Origin: Metabacillus kandeliae
Lineage (GTDB): Bacteria; Bacillota; Bacilli; Bacillales; Bacillaceae
Reading direction: 5' to 3'
DNA length: 64,000 bases
Assembly: GCF_021166585.1 (NCBI RefSeq)
Contig: NZ_JAJOZE010000008.1
Location: forward strand, 1 to 64,000
Both the position numbers and the translations under genes were made by a program. Position 1 is the first letter of the stretch; each line of letters begins with the position of its first letter. The notes under the pieces were generated by a model. It did not search any database, had not been told where the DNA came from, and saw only the letters and a list, made by a program, of their open reading frames with translations. Of this stretch, positions 9,232-18,781 are shown piece after piece.

Positions 9232-10581
9232 TTAGAATGAAGCAACCATTTGTTTCCGAGCGGCATCCTGCGGGTCTGGAAGGACTGCATGTCTGCCGAT
9301 GGAATGATATTCAGCCTTGTACTTCTTCGCCTCTTCAAGGGTGTAGCAGTTGCGGCCGTCAAAGACAACCGGGTTCTTTAAGAACAGATTGGACATAATC
9401 AGTGCTTTTTCCACGATTTCTTTCCAATCTGTCAGGATAAAGACCATATCAGCCTGCTTGATGGCATCTTCAATTTGCTCCGCATAAGCAACCTGCTCCG
9501 GGAGAACCTTTTTGGCATTTTCAGCTGCAATCGGATCATAGCCGATTACTTCTGCCCCTTCTTCTACAAGGCGCTTAGAAACAGAAATGGATGCTGCCTC
9601 TCTCATGTCATCTGTTTCAGGCTTGAATGCAAGACCTAAAAGGGCCACACGCTTGCCTTTCAGTGAGCCAAAACGCTCAATGGCTTTTTCAACAAGCAGC
9701 GTCTTCTGCTGCTCATTGATTTCAATCACTGATTTTAGCAGGTGGAAATTGTGCTCATTGTCCTGAGAAATTTTCACAAGTGCATGCGTATCTTTCGGGA
9801 AGCAAGATCCGCCGTAGCCGATGCCTGCATTTAGGAATTTAGCGCCAATGCGCGCATCCTGCCCCATTCCTTTTGCAACTTCGGAAACATCCGCGCCGAC
9901 CTTTTCGCTCAGGTTGGCAATTTCGTTAATAAAGGAAATTTTAGTCGCAAGGAAAGCATTCGCAGCGTACTTGATCATTTCTGCAGAACTGATGCTTGTT
10001 TTTAAAATGGGAAGATTAAACGGCTTATTGATTTCTTCAATGATATTTGCTGCCTCTTCGTTGTCCGCTCCAATCACGATGCGGTCACCATTAAATGAGT
10101 CATGAATCGCTTGTCCTTCACGAAGGAATTCAGGATTTGATACAACCTCTACACAGTGGTTTCCCTGAAGGTTGGCAAGCACCAATTCTCTAACCTTGTG
10201 GTTTGTTCCAAGCGGAACTGTACTTTTCGTTACAACCACAGCATCACGGGTAATGTTTTGGCCAATGTCTCTTGCTGCATTGTAAATATAGGAAAGGTTA
10301 GCTGATCCGTCTTCTCCCTGCGGAGTTCCGACAGCTATGTAAACAACATCGGCATCTTTCAGCCCTGTGATGTGGCTTGTTGTAAAATCCAGTCTGCCTG
10401 CTTCCATATTTTTCAGCATCAGCTCTTCAAGACCTGGTTCATAAATTGGCGAAATGCCTTTTTTCATGGACTGCACTTTTTCTTCATTGATATCAAGGCA
10501 TACTACGCTGTGGCCGATTTCAGATAAGCATACGCCTGTCACTAACCCAACATAGCCAGTACCGATAATGGCAATTTTCAT
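9232..10581 (-). CDS. hasB: UDP-glucose 6-dehydrogenase (HasB/TuaD/Ugd type)
   Basis: Oxidises UDP-glucose to UDP-glucuronate with NAD+, giving one of the two sugar donors for hyaluronan or teichuronic acid. In 449 residues: Rossmann motif GTGYVGL at 7-13, VGTPQ near 84, STVPLGT near 120, and the catalytic cysteine Cys260 in YGGSCFPKD. Length matches TuaD. It lies 13 bases after the uridylyltransferase in an apparent hasA-hasC-hasB operon, which argues for a hyaluronan role; by sequence alone the enzyme could also serve teichuronic acid. Confidence 0.93.
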   Translation of the reverse strand: MKIAIIGTGYVGLVTGVCLSEIGHSVVCLDINEEKVQSMKKGISPIYEPGLEELMLKNMEAGRLDFTTSHITGLKDADVVYIAVGTPQGEDGSANLSYIYNAARDIGQNITRDAVVVTKSTVPLGTNHKVRELVLANLQGNHCVEVVSNPEFLREGQAIHDSFNGDRIVIGADNEEAANIIEEINKPFNLPILKTSISSAEMIKYAANAFLATKISFINEIANLSEKVGADVSEVAKGMGQDARIGAKFLNAGIGYGGSCFPKDTHALVKISQDNEHNFHLLKSVIEINEQQKTLLVEKAIERFGSLKGKRVALLGLAFKPETDDMREAASISVSKRLVEEGAEVIGYDPIAAENAKKVLPEQVAYAEQIEDAIKQADMVFILTDWKEIVEKALIMSNLFLKNPVVFDGRNCYTLEEAKKYKAEYHSIGRHAVLPDPQDAARKQMVASF

Positions 10582-10594
10582 CGTATTCTCCTCC

Positions 10595-11488
10595 TTAAGA
10601 AAGAATAAATTCTTTGCGTTTTGCTAGTTCTTTTAAATACTCCTGAACCTGTGCGCTTAAATCATTTCTTTCCAGAGCAAAATCAATTGTTGCTTTAACA
10701 AATCCGAATTTGTCGCCAACATCGTAGCGTTTGCCGGAAAAGTCATAGGCCAGTACGTTCTGGGATTCGTTCAGGATTTTAATAGCATCTGTCAGCTGAA
10801 TTTCATTTCCGGATCCTGGCGGAAGAGTATTTAAAATATCAAATATTTCCGGCGTTAACACATAGCGGCCCATAATTGCATAGTTGGATGGGGCATCTTC
10901 ACGTGCAGGCTTTTCTACAACAGACGCAAGGGAGATAATCCCATCGTCAAGAGTTGCATTTTCAAGCGGTGCAATGATGCCGTACTTTGAAACGTCTTCA
11001 TGAGCAACTTCCTGTACACCCACAACAGAGGATTCATATTTGTCGTAAACATCGATCAGCTGTTTTAAGCAAGGCTTATCTGCTTTTACGATATCGTCTC
11101 CAAGCAGAACAGCAAATGGTTCATTTCCAATGAAGCTGCTTGCACAATTGATAGCGTGGCCAAGACCTTTTGGCTCTTTCTGCCGGATATAGTGAATGTT
11201 CGCCATATTGGAAATGGCTTGAATTTCTTCGAGTCTTTCAAACTTTTCTTTTTTCAAAAGGGTTTCTTCCAGCTCATATGCTTTGTCGAAATGGTCTTCG
11301 ATAGCACGCTTTCCGCGTCCGCTAATGACAAGAATATCCTCAATGCCGGATTGGATGGCTTCTTCCACAATGTATTGTATGGTTGGTTTGTCGACGATCG
11401 GAAGCATTTCTTTCGGCTGTGCTTTTGTCGCCGGAAGAAATCTTGTTCCAAGGCCTGCAGCAGGTATAATAGCTTTGCGAATTTTCAT
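10595..11488 (-). CDS. hasC: UTP-glucose-1-phosphate uridylyltransferase (HasC/GtaB/GalU type)
   Basis: Makes UDP-glucose from UTP and glucose-1-phosphate, the substrate of the next gene's dehydrogenase. Visible: nucleotidyltransferase motif [25 protein letters not shown] and VEKP. I choose ATG 11488 (297 residues, MKIRKAII) because GGAGATG sits 5 bases upstream; a longer in-frame TTG at 11506 overlaps that site. It begins 52 bases after hasA. The cell probably has another GtaB copy elsewhere, and this operon copy would then be dedicated. Confidence 0.93.
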   Translation of the reverse strand: MKIRKAIIPAAGLGTRFLPATKAQPKEMLPIVDKPTIQYIVEEAIQSGIEDILVISGRGKRAIEDHFDKAYELEETLLKKEKFERLEEIQAISNMANIHYIRQKEPKGLGHAINCASSFIGNEPFAVLLGDDIVKADKPCLKQLIDVYDKYESSVVGVQEVAHEDVSKYGIIAPLENATLDDGIISLASVVEKPAREDAPSNYAIMGRYVLTPEIFDILNTLPPGSGNEIQLTDAIKILNESQNVLAYDFSGKRYDVGDKFGFVKATIDFALERNDLSAQVQEYLKELAKRKEFILS

Positions 11489-11540
11489 AGAAACATCTCC
11501 AATCAAGTTGTTATCAGCAAAAGGCTTAAGAGGCTGTAAC

Positions 11541-12905
11541 TTAGCCTCTTGTGCCCCAAGATGTAGAACGCAGTGTCAGCAGTGCCCAGAAACGAAGCGG
11601 GCAAAGCAGGAAAAGGAAAAGAATTCCGTAAATCGGCGCCAGCAAGAACGTAAGCGGCTTTTTATAAGCGTAAAAGACATTTCGGGCATAGGCAGAGATG
11701 GTTACATATGCCAAGTAGTAGATCAGCATGATCCAGCCCATTGTCGAAGACGTATAGTAAATGGCAAAGACAAGTGACACGCCAAACGCAATCCAAAGGA
11801 ACATTTCAAGCAGTACCCATACAAAGACATTCGGTTTCGTTAAGCCGATTTTAAGGGCAATCAGACTTTCGCGGAAAAATGACTTGTTCCAGCGTGATTG
11901 CTGCTTCAGTAAAGTTCTCAGTGTAGTCGGTGCGTCAGTGATGCATCGTGCTGTTGATTGATAAAGTGTTTTTCCTTCACGGATCGCATAGTTCGTCAGG
12001 CATCGGTCATCACCGAGCTGAACTTGCTGTCCAAGGAAGGTTTGAGTTCCATAATGGTTCAGGTTCTTCATCACTACTTCGCTGCGGTAAGCACTCAAAG
12101 GACCGCTGCAGACTAGAACGTTATTTGTAACAGAATGCGCCGCACGCTCAACACGGAAAGCATTGTCATAACGCATATCGATCAGACGGGTCAAAACATT
12201 GTCAGTACGGTTCCGGATGTTGACATGACCTGTTGTTGCTGAAACTTCATTGTCATTAAAAGGTTTTAACAGCTCGCGCACGGCATTCGGAAACACTGTG
12301 CAGTCAGAATCAACTGTTACAAAAACATCGCCTGTAGCCCGTTCAAAAGCCCAAATTTGCGCATGGCGCTTGCCGGCATTCTTAGGCAGACGGTGAACAA
12401 TTAAGTTCGGAAGTTTATAAGAAGGATCTCCAGCAGCCAGTGCTGCCAGCTTTTCACCTGATCCTGAAGTTAAATTTTCTTTTAGTTTTAATGTTGCTTC
12501 ATATGCCGAAATATCTTTGCTTCCATCGTCAATGACGAAGATTTCATGGATTGGATAATCCTGTTTCAGGATGCTCTCAATTGTACCGAGAACAGCGTCA
12601 GGCGCTTCATTATAGGAAGGAATGATGACCGAAACTTTTAAATCCGGCGGATCAATATCAACGGTATCGTATTTGAAGGAAAGAAGCATTTTCCCAAGCA
12701 GATACGCAATCATGACAGATCCATAGACACCGATTGTCAGGTTAAGACTTGATGAGGCTGTCCAGTTCACATAGAAAAGAGCAGCTACTAAAATAATGAA
12801 AAGTGTGATAACAAAGGTTTTTTCCTTAGTGGAAAGTTTTTTCTGCGTGGAAACCTTTTTTACTTCCGGCTGTTCGGAAGCAAGTTCCTGTTCAACTTTA
12901 GCCAT
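11541..12905 (-). CDS. hasA: Hyaluronan synthase (HasA, class I), family 2 glycosyltransferase
   Basis: Processive membrane synthase that would join UDP-glucuronate and UDP-N-acetylglucosamine and extrude the chain. Seen in 454 residues: two N-terminal membrane segments (about 30-47, 57-76), a cytosolic GT2 domain with IPSYNE at 95-100, VDSD at 198-201, SGPLSAYR near 267-274, GDDR at 298-301 and QQSRW at 335-339, then three or four C-terminal membrane segments and a terminal WGTRG. Runs such as [36 protein letters not shown] and YQSTARC match Streptococcus HasA as I recall it. A charged extension of about 30 residues precedes the first membrane helix. ATG start with AGAGGAG upstream. Next to hasC and hasB this is better read as hyaluronan synthase than as a NodC- or cellulose-type enzyme. 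Confidence 0.87.
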   Translation of the reverse strand: MAKVEQELASEQPEVKKVSTQKKLSTKEKTFVITLFIILVAALFYVNWTASSSLNLTIGVYGSVMIAYLLGKMLLSFKYDTVDIDPPDLKVSVIIPSYNEAPDAVLGTIESILKQDYPIHEIFVIDDGSKDISAYEATLKLKENLTSGSGEKLAALAAGDPSYKLPNLIVHRLPKNAGKRHAQIWAFERATGDVFVTVDSDCTVFPNAVRELLKPFNDNEVSATTGHVNIRNRTDNVLTRLIDMRYDNAFRVERAAHSVTNNVLVCSGPLSAYRSEVVMKNLNHYGTQTFLGQQVQLGDDRCLTNYAIREGKTLYQSTARCITDAPTTLRTLLKQQSRWNKSFFRESLIALKIGLTKPNVFVWVLLEMFLWIAFGVSLVFAIYYTSSTMGWIMLIYYLAYVTISAYARNVFYAYKKPLTFLLAPIYGILFLFLLCPLRFWALLTLRSTSWGTRG

Positions 12906-13113
12906 TGTAGTTCTCCTCTCAAATTATCATTCTTAAAATTTTGACTAAGATCCACTCCGAAGATCTCCACCTCTTTTGTTCGCCTCGATGCCGAAGTCTT
13001 TTGTCATGAACAGATTAATGAATTTTCAAACCTCTTTTCAATCTGCCGTATTGCCCGTGACAAATTTCATCCCCATTCGTCAAAAAACCTCTAAAGTGTG
13101 ATGATCATTATGT

Positions 13114-13127
13114 TGTAAGCGTTAACT
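13114..13127 (+). promoter_or_regulatory. Candidate cre site (CcpA) upstream of hasA
   Basis: TGTAAGCGTTAACT matches the cre consensus TGWAANCGNTNWCA at 13 of 14 positions. It lies about 210 bases upstream of the hasA start. Whether CcpA would activate or repress depends on the promoter position, which I cannot fix. Confidence 0.5.
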
Positions 13128-13134
13128 TAACTGA

Positions 13135-13160
13135 CTGTAATAATTGTAACTTTTCTGTAA
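13135..13160 (-). promoter_or_regulatory. TTACAG/TTACAA repeats upstream of hasA, PhoP-box-like
   Basis: On the minus strand TTACAG (13155-13160), TTACAA (13144-13149) and TTACAG (13135-13140) recur at 11 and 9 bases, and another TTACAA lies at 13113-13118. Bacillus PhoP binds direct repeats of this kind with 11-base spacing, and the tua genes (with a UDP-glucose dehydrogenase) are PhoP targets. The spacing here is irregular, so this is weak. Confidence 0.25.
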
Positions 13161-13759
13161 CAATACGGCAGGCTGGTGGTTTCTAAGATGGATAAACCTA
13201 TATAACCTATACATCTATTAGAATTTTACGAAGTGTGAAACAGTTTACGATTTTGTAATAATTTATTTTCTAGTTTTCATGAAAACAAGACCCTCAACGA
13301 TCTAAGGGCAAATAAGGGTACAAATGTTAAGAAAAATGAGAAAAGGTATCTAATAAACTACAACATTTTCGTCACTATTCGACATATTAATACAAAATCA
13401 TAAGCCTATATACATATATAAGACGCTGTTTTTCCCTTATTATTGGATATTTACCCGAAAAATACCGAAAAATCCTGTGAGGTTCGGCGCATCAAATTTC
13501 AAAATTAAATTTATGGAAATAGTAAGCAGGTTGCGGGGTAACCGCCGGCATGATATTTAATGAGACGGGGGCAAAGTTTTTCTACCCTTAGATATGACTA
13601 TTAGAATACGAATACCTTGTTATCGCACAATGGACTTAGTAAGGATTTTACTGGAAAGAAAGGGGTCATATGATAGACAGCCGACTAGCCCCTGGCCCCT
13701 GCAAAACTGCATGTAATTGGAAAAAGTATTTTTACTGAAGAGGAGAGTGCAGCCGCCGA

Positions 13760-14452
13760 ATGATAAAGCTTGAGCACGTTTCAAAAATATATACTAATGG
13801 AAAAACATCATTTCCGGCCTTGGACAACGTCAGCTTCTCCATTGAACAGGGAGAGTTTGCAGGCATTATCGGAAAATCCGGGAGCGGGAAATCTACGCTT
13901 CTCAACATACTTTCTGGAGTTGACAGGCCGTCAGCAGGATCAGTTGAAATAAATGGAGAGCTTGTATCAACCCTTTCAGGCAGGAAGCTGACGAAATGGA
14001 GAGCAGCCAATATCGGCATTGTCTTTCAGGCCTTTCATTTAATACCTGCCTTAACACTGCTTGAAAATGTGCTTCTTCCTATGGAGTTCGCAAAAAGAGG
14101 CTCCCGTAAGAAAAGACGAACCAGAGCAATGGAGCTGCTGGAATCAGTCGGGCTTACAGAGCGGATGAATCATTTTCCGGATCACGTGTCAGGCGGGGAA
14201 AAGCAGCGCACTGCAGTAGCACGTTCATTGGCTAATGATCCCCCGGTTATCCTTGCAGATGAGCCGACTGGGAATCTTGATTCAGAGAATGCGATTCAGA
14301 TTTTTTCCTTATTTGAGCAGCTGGCTGATGAAGGAAAGACTGTCATTATCGTGACACACGATCAGGAGCTGGCTGAAAAAACCGATCGTACCCTTCAAGT
14401 AAAGGACGGCCGCATTATCAGCACCCTTGCAAGGGAGAGGGGGCTTCTATGA
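13760..14452 (+). CDS. ABC transporter ATP-binding protein, MacB/LolD type
   Basis: 230-residue ATPase: Walker [10 protein letters not shown] at 38-46, Q-loop [12 protein letters not shown], signature VSGGEKQR and Walker B VILADEP. The domain belongs to the MacB/FtsE-like group that pairs with FtsX-type permeases, and the next gene is one, overlapping by 4 bases. Such pairs work in bacitracin- or peptide-type resistance, envelope stress or lipoprotein handling; the substrate is unknown. ATG start, with AGGAG 12-15 bases upstream, a rather long spacing. No BceRS-type two-component genes are adjacent. Confidence 0.9.
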   Translation: MIKLEHVSKIYTNGKTSFPALDNVSFSIEQGEFAGIIGKSGSGKSTLLNILSGVDRPSAGSVEINGELVSTLSGRKLTKWRAANIGIVFQAFHLIPALTLLENVLLPMEFAKRGSRKKRRTRAMELLESVGLTERMNHFPDHVSGGEKQRTAVARSLANDPPVILADEPTGNLDSENAIQIFSLFEQLADEGKTVIIVTHDQELAEKTDRTLQVKDGRIISTLARERGLL

Positions 14453-16785
14453 TCCCCGTCTATATAAAGAAAGCATGGCAAGATCTTGCAAGGCATAAAT
14501 CAAGAACATTTGTCATTATTCTTTCAATTACCTTCTGTCTTTCAATGGTAGGAACATTGCTGAATACAAAACTTTTATTTGAGCAGGCCCAAAACGAAAG
14601 CATGAAAAGTACGAATGCCGCTGATGCAACCTTTACGACCAGTACATTTAATAAGGACATCTCCTTTTTGAAGAAGGTAAAGGGTGTTCAGACAGCAGAG
14701 CGTAAATGGGTAACAAGGGCAAGGGCGGAGATTGGACGCTCAAATAAAAATTTTGAACTGACCGCGCTTCCCGACAATGGAGCCTTTTCTATTAATAAAA
14801 TCAGGCTTCCCGGCAATATTCCCTCTGGCCAAAAAGGTATTTACCTTGACCAGTCGACAATGGATGCTCTGCATTTAAAAAAGGGAAGCGTGATTACGCT
14901 GTCCCTGCCCGGCAAAAGCAAAAAAACGCTAAAGGTTGCAGGAGCTGTGAAAGATTACTACAAAACTCCTATCACATACAGCGGCAAAGGCTATGGTTAT
15001 TTAACAGAAGCAGCGTTTCGGAATCTGGGTGCTGAGAAGGGCTGCAACACTGTGCAGCTTACCTTTAAGTCCGGAACAACGGAAAACCAGGCACAAAAAA
15101 TAACGGCAGATGCTGCATCTGCTTTAAAAGATCAGGATATTTCAGTATCCAGGACCGAACAGGCCGAGGAGCCTTTCTTTCTTCGCAAAACGATGGCCGA
15201 CAGCATCCTGCTGCTGCTGATCCTGCTGGGCGGGCTTTCCCTCATACTGGGGATTTTGCTTGTTGTACACCTCTTTTATCGGATGGTGGCAGAACAAGCA
15301 TTTGAAATGAGTGTAATGAAAGTCCTCGGTGCGGGAACACGCCATTTCTGGATGCAATATGGCGCAGTTTTAGGCTATATCGGAACAATGGTGTTTCTTT
15401 TTTCTACTATTATCAGCAGCAGTGCATCCTGGTTTTTCTCTAAAGAACTGGTGCAGCGTCTGAATATGGGAGAGCCGCATTTTTCCTACTCTAAATATGT
15501 GCTTTTGGCAGCACTTGTCCTCTCTTTCCTTGTCCCGGCACTTGCTGCTGTTTTCCCTATTGCACAAATCGTCAGAATTAAGGCGGCGGACGGTCTGCAG
15601 CAAATGCGGCAGCAGACGGTTAAAAGGACCGAAAAAAGAAACTTTGGAAGGTTCTTTACCTACCGTGTTCTGTCCGTCCGGAATGCTTTTTCAAAAAAGC
15701 TGCAGCTTCTGACCAACATTGTGATGCTTTCCTTCGGCGGTGCCGTCATTATTGCCTGCATGGCCTTAAACAGCTCGCTGTTATCAACTCTGAAGGGAAT
15801 TCAGCACTATTGGAACTATGATGTGGAGTGGGATGTTCAAACACCGCTTTCGACTGATCAGCTGATAAAGAAAGCTGAAAATGTTCAGCATGTGAAAAAT
15901 GCTGAAGCCTGGACAACCCGTAATACAGAGCTTCAGCAGCAAGGAGCTTCAGACAAGCACAACGCGCTCCTTATTGCTCTTCCTGCAGAAACAGAAATGG
16001 TGCGGCCTAAAATGGAAAAGGGAAATTGGCTGAAAAAGCAGGATACCATTGTTGTAAACCGAGATGTAGAACAGCTGATTGGGAACGTTAATCCCGGTGA
16101 CAAGCTAAAGCTTAAAATTGGCGACAAAACGAAGGTTTGGAGAATCAGCGGCATCATGAGCGGACAGCTGAATGGGCCGGCCATCTATATGGAGCGCGAT
16201 CAATATGCTTCATGGATGAAAAATAACAGCAGCAATCGGGTTGTGGCGAAAATCAGTTCTCCGGCAGCAGATCACAGCTATCAAACCATTTCAGATGCTG
16301 ACAAGGTTTTCGCCAAAAATATGATCGCTGTCCAAAGTGTCCAAACAGCTTCTGATATGACAGACAGGCCGCTTGAAATCATTCAATTAATCTATTATGC
16401 GATTATGGCCGTCGGGGTGCTTTTTGCCGCAGTCGGTGCTTTTAATTTAATGACCGCAATGAGTGTGAATGTTTTGGAAAGAAAAAAAGAGATTGGTGTT
16501 ATCCGAAGCATGGGCGGTACAAAGAGGAAAATCTACAGCCTGTTTATAGGCGAAGGAATATTGATTGCTTCTATCAGCTGGGCGATTTCTGCAGCTCTCG
16601 CTTATCCGCTTCATCTGTTTTTGAGCCAAAAAGTTGGGGAATCCCTGCTGCATGACTCCCTGCAGAACGTCTTCCCCATTTCCGGCATTGTTTTTTGGCT
16701 GGCAGCAAGCATCATCATCGGTGTCTTCGCAAGCATGCTGCCGGCAGGCAAGGCAGCAAACCAGCCATTGCGCGAATTGTTATAG
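14449..16785 (+). CDS. ABC transporter permease, FtsX family
   Basis: 778 residues with two FtsX-type halves: a membrane segment near 20-40, an extracellular domain (about 45-240), three segments (about 250-375), a further segment near 425-445, a second extracellular domain, and three C-terminal segments (about 650-775). The duplicated layout resembles MacB-type or YknZ/lipoprotein-release permeases. It partners the preceding ATPase. No MacA-like membrane fusion protein is present. The substrate is not identifiable. The end is followed after 33 bases by a glycosyltransferase that may be co-transcribed. Confidence 0.88.
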   Translation: MIPVYIKKAWQDLARHKSRTFVIILSITFCLSMVGTLLNTKLLFEQAQNESMKSTNAADATFTTSTFNKDISFLKKVKGVQTAERKWVTRARAEIGRSNKNFELTALPDNGAFSINKIRLPGNIPSGQKGIYLDQSTMDALHLKKGSVITLSLPGKSKKTLKVAGAVKDYYKTPITYSGKGYGYLTEAAFRNLGAEKGCNTVQLTFKSGTTENQAQKITADAASALKDQDISVSRTEQAEEPFFLRKTMADSILLLLILLGGLSLILGILLVVHLFYRMVAEQAFEMSVMKVLGAGTRHFWMQYGAVLGYIGTMVFLFSTIISSSASWFFSKELVQRLNMGEPHFSYSKYVLLAALVLSFLVPALAAVFPIAQIVRIKAADGLQQMRQQTVKRTEKRNFGRFFTYRVLSVRNAFSKKLQLLTNIVMLSFGGAVIIACMALNSSLLSTLKGIQHYWNYDVEWDVQTPLSTDQLIKKAENVQHVKNAEAWTTRNTELQQQGASDKHNALLIALPAETEMVRPKMEKGNWLKKQDTIVVNRDVEQLIGNVNPGDKLKLKIGDKTKVWRISGIMSGQLNGPAIYMERDQYASWMKNNSSNRVVAKISSPAADHSYQTISDADKVFAKNMIAVQSVQTASDMTDRPLEIIQLIYYAIMAVGVLFAAVGAFNLMTAMSVNVLERKKEIGVIRSMGGTKRKIYSLFIGEGILIASISWAISAALAYPLHLFLSQKVGESLLHDSLQNVFPISGIVFWLAASIIIGVFASMLPAGKAANQPLRELL

Positions 16786-16818
16786 CTTATATCCAGCAGC
16801 AAAAACGGAGGGATAAAA

Positions 16819-17988
16819 ATGAAAAAGGTCTTGTTTTTACCGCTTTTTCAAATGGAATCTGGACACCATCAAACATCTCATGCGCTCATGGAAGCGTTCA
16901 GCGAACAGGAGCCTGATGTGATTTGCGAAAAAATTGATTTTCTATCCTATGTGAGCCCTGCTCTGGAAAAGAATATTTCCCATTTTTACTTAAAGCTGAT
17001 TAAGAAAAATCCGGGATGCTACAGCCGTTTTTACAAAAAATTCTTCAGCAGGACATCAGGCTTGATCCAATCCTTCTATACTTCCTTTTTTATGGAAAAA
17101 ATGGAGCAGCTGATTCAGCAAAAGCAGCCTGACCTTATTATCTGCACACACAGCTTTCCTTCCTTTCTTGTCAGCAAGCTGAAAAAGTACGGGGTATGCA
17201 AAGCGCCGGTTGTTAATATTTATACAGACTTTTTCATCAACAGCCTCTGGGGAAAAGAAGGAGCCGACTGGCACTTTGTTCCGACGCCTCAAGTGAAGGA
17301 GAAGCTGATCTCATCTGGCATATCTGAAGAAAAAATAGTGATATCCGGCATTTTGTCTGATGATCGCATTATCAGGCAAAAGAAGAAAAAAAGAATTACG
17401 GGCAAGCTGAATATCCTGGCAGCGGGAGGAAGCCATGGCTTAGGGGAAAATTTGGACAGCCTTACGCGCATGGAAAGAGAATATCCTATTGAATACAGGA
17501 TTCTATGCGGTTCAAATGAACAGCTCTATAAAAATTTTGCTTCCTTAGGAATGCCGTCAGTGCGGCCTTTATCCTACATTTCATGCAGAAGTTCTATGAA
17601 TCAGCTTTACGACTGGGCAGACGCCATTATTACCAAGCCTGGCGGTGTAACGGTCAGTGAGGCATTGAAAAAGCGGATTCCTGTTTTTATTCATTCGGTT
17701 TTACCGGGACAAGAGGAAATAAACCTTTCCTATCTAAAAGAAAAAGGCCTTGTCTATCATTTAAATGAAAATTTGCCATTTGAAGAACAGATTGTGAATG
17801 TGCTCAATAATCAGCCGCTTCTCTTTAAAATGCATAAAGCAATGAATAGCTATCATGAGGACATGGAAACAGAAAGCTGCGGGGAAGCAGTTGAATTTAT
17901 AATGAACAAGATTATGGGTAAGTCTGGTGTCATTCAAGAGGATTATATAGATGGCCTGTTTTCTAAGCTGTATGGCAGCTGGGAATAA
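16819..17988 (+). CDS. UgtP/MGDG-synthase-like glycosyltransferase
   Basis: 389-residue GT-B glycosyltransferase of the family that includes UgtP, MGDG synthase and MurG. Seen: the N-terminal GHHQTSHAL motif typical of MGDG synthases, CTHSFPSFLVSK, VNIYTDFF, the PTP motif, and in the C-terminal half ITKPGGVTVSEAL, the nucleotide-sugar signature. UgtP adds glucose from UDP-glucose to diacylglycerol, making the lipoteichoic acid anchor; the acceptor here is inferred. Strong GGAGG site before ATG. Its position behind an exporter permease suggests an envelope-modification operon. The housekeeping UgtP may be encoded elsewhere. Confidence 0.82.
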   Translation: MKKVLFLPLFQMESGHHQTSHALMEAFSEQEPDVICEKIDFLSYVSPALEKNISHFYLKLIKKNPGCYSRFYKKFFSRTSGLIQSFYTSFFMEKMEQLIQQKQPDLIICTHSFPSFLVSKLKKYGVCKAPVVNIYTDFFINSLWGKEGADWHFVPTPQVKEKLISSGISEEKIVISGILSDDRIIRQKKKKRITGKLNILAAGGSHGLGENLDSLTRMEREYPIEYRILCGSNEQLYKNFASLGMPSVRPLSYISCRSSMNQLYDWADAIITKPGGVTVSEALKKRIPVFIHSVLPGQEEINLSYLKEKGLVYHLNENLPFEEQIVNVLNNQPLLFKMHKAMNSYHEDMETESCGEAVEFIMNKIMGKSGVIQEDYIDGLFSKLYGSWE

Positions 17989-18003
17989 GGCAGAAATGAA
18001 GAG

Positions 18004-18046
18004 GCGGGGTTTGCTGCACGATTGGGCATGCCCCGCTTTAATTTTT
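18004..18046 (+). terminator. Terminator of the exporter/glycosyltransferase operon
   Basis: GCGGGG pairs with CCCCGC across a 21-base loop and is followed by TTTAATTTTT. It overlaps the 3' end of the small gene on the other strand. Confidence 0.7.
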
Positions 18047-18142
18047 GATAATATTAAAATAGATAAAGAAACAGCCAATCGCAAGCACTAGAATATGAAG
18101 CCATGTAAAGGTTGAATGAAACAAATTCATAAAAGTTTCCAT
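18038..18142 (-). CDS. Small membrane protein, 34 residues
   Basis: An unrecognised ORF, METFMNL..., with one hydrophobic helix (about 14-30: LHILVLAIGCFFIYF) and a lysine/asparagine end. The ribosome binding site is strong and purine-rich (two AGGAG units, the nearer one ten bases before ATG), which is the main reason to call it real. It is convergent with the glycosyltransferase and shares its terminator region. No function is proposed; it may be a single-pass peptide of stress or toxin type. Confidence 0.5.
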   Translation of the reverse strand: METFMNLFHSTFTWLHILVLAIGCFFIYFNIIKN

Positions 18143-18780
18143 TACTCTCTTTCTCCTCTCCTCAAACGGTCGATCCTTACATTACAGGTTCTTTGTTTTT
18201 GCCGTTTTTGAATAATGTTCCATGCAGTTATGCCATTTGGCACCCATTTTAACCTGCACAATATTTATATCGGAACAAATGACTAGATGTTAAGAGGAAA
18301 ATGGGTTTTTTTACTCAATACTTTTAACTTATAAAAAATTTAATTGCGTATCTTCAAAATAGGATCCATTTTTTTGGTTCTATTTTCATCAGACTCTCCT
18401 TAAAAAACTCTTCGAATCCCACAATGTCTTAATGACTGTCAATCTGCCTTATATAGTGAATTGATAAAACTTACCATTAATTTCGAAGCGTTTCCATATA
18501 CTTACCCCATCTTAGCAAAAATACTCAAATGAAGAGAGTTTATTTGCGAAATAGCCCAAATGGATGCAATGTCTCATTTACTGAAAATAGGATAGGTCAT
18601 TGCGTACACTATATGGAAGTATTTTGTACTTTATCCCCTCTGAGGAACGAGCAGGTATGGCGGTTAAAAGCACTTTGTTTTCAAAATGAGATAATATTTT
18701 AATTAGGATGCAATCTTAGATATGCCACTGTTATATTTAATAAAAGAATTTAAAATACACTCGAATTCTCTGCATAAAAT
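18143..18780. other. AT-rich intergenic region
   Basis: About 640 bases without a gene on either strand, between the 34-residue ORF and the fructokinase gene. I see no tRNA, riboswitch, terminator or clear repeat. The promoter of the small gene must be at its left end. Confidence 0.4.
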
Positions 18781-18781
18781 A

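Larger units (their letters stand above)
12906..13759. other. Intergenic region between hasA and the ABC exporter
   Basis: About 850 bases between divergent operons with no gene. It holds the control region of hasA (see the cre and TTACAG-repeat entries) and, on the right, the leader of the exporter. A small GC-rich hairpin (GCGG/CCGC with GGTAA loop) lies near 13533-13545 in otherwise AT-rich DNA; it does not fit any riboswitch I know. Confidence 0.4.

Noticed and set aside
9232-12905. Teichuronic acid (tua) locus instead of a hyaluronan operon
   Set aside because: UDP-glucose dehydrogenase alone would allow it, but no other tua genes are present and the glycosyltransferase has HAS-type motifs rather than those of TuaG/TuaH or TuaC.
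13500-13600. GC-rich hairpin stretch as a riboswitch for the exporter genes
   Set aside because: GCGGGGTAACCGC recalled the 3' part of cyclic-di-GMP riboswitches, but the 5' core (GGCAAACC, GGGACGCAAAGC) is missing, and other classes fit no better.
18488-18505. cre-like sequence TCGAAGCGTTTCCA in the 18.5-kb intergenic region
   Set aside because: Three mismatches to the consensus at fixed positions and no promoter nearby.
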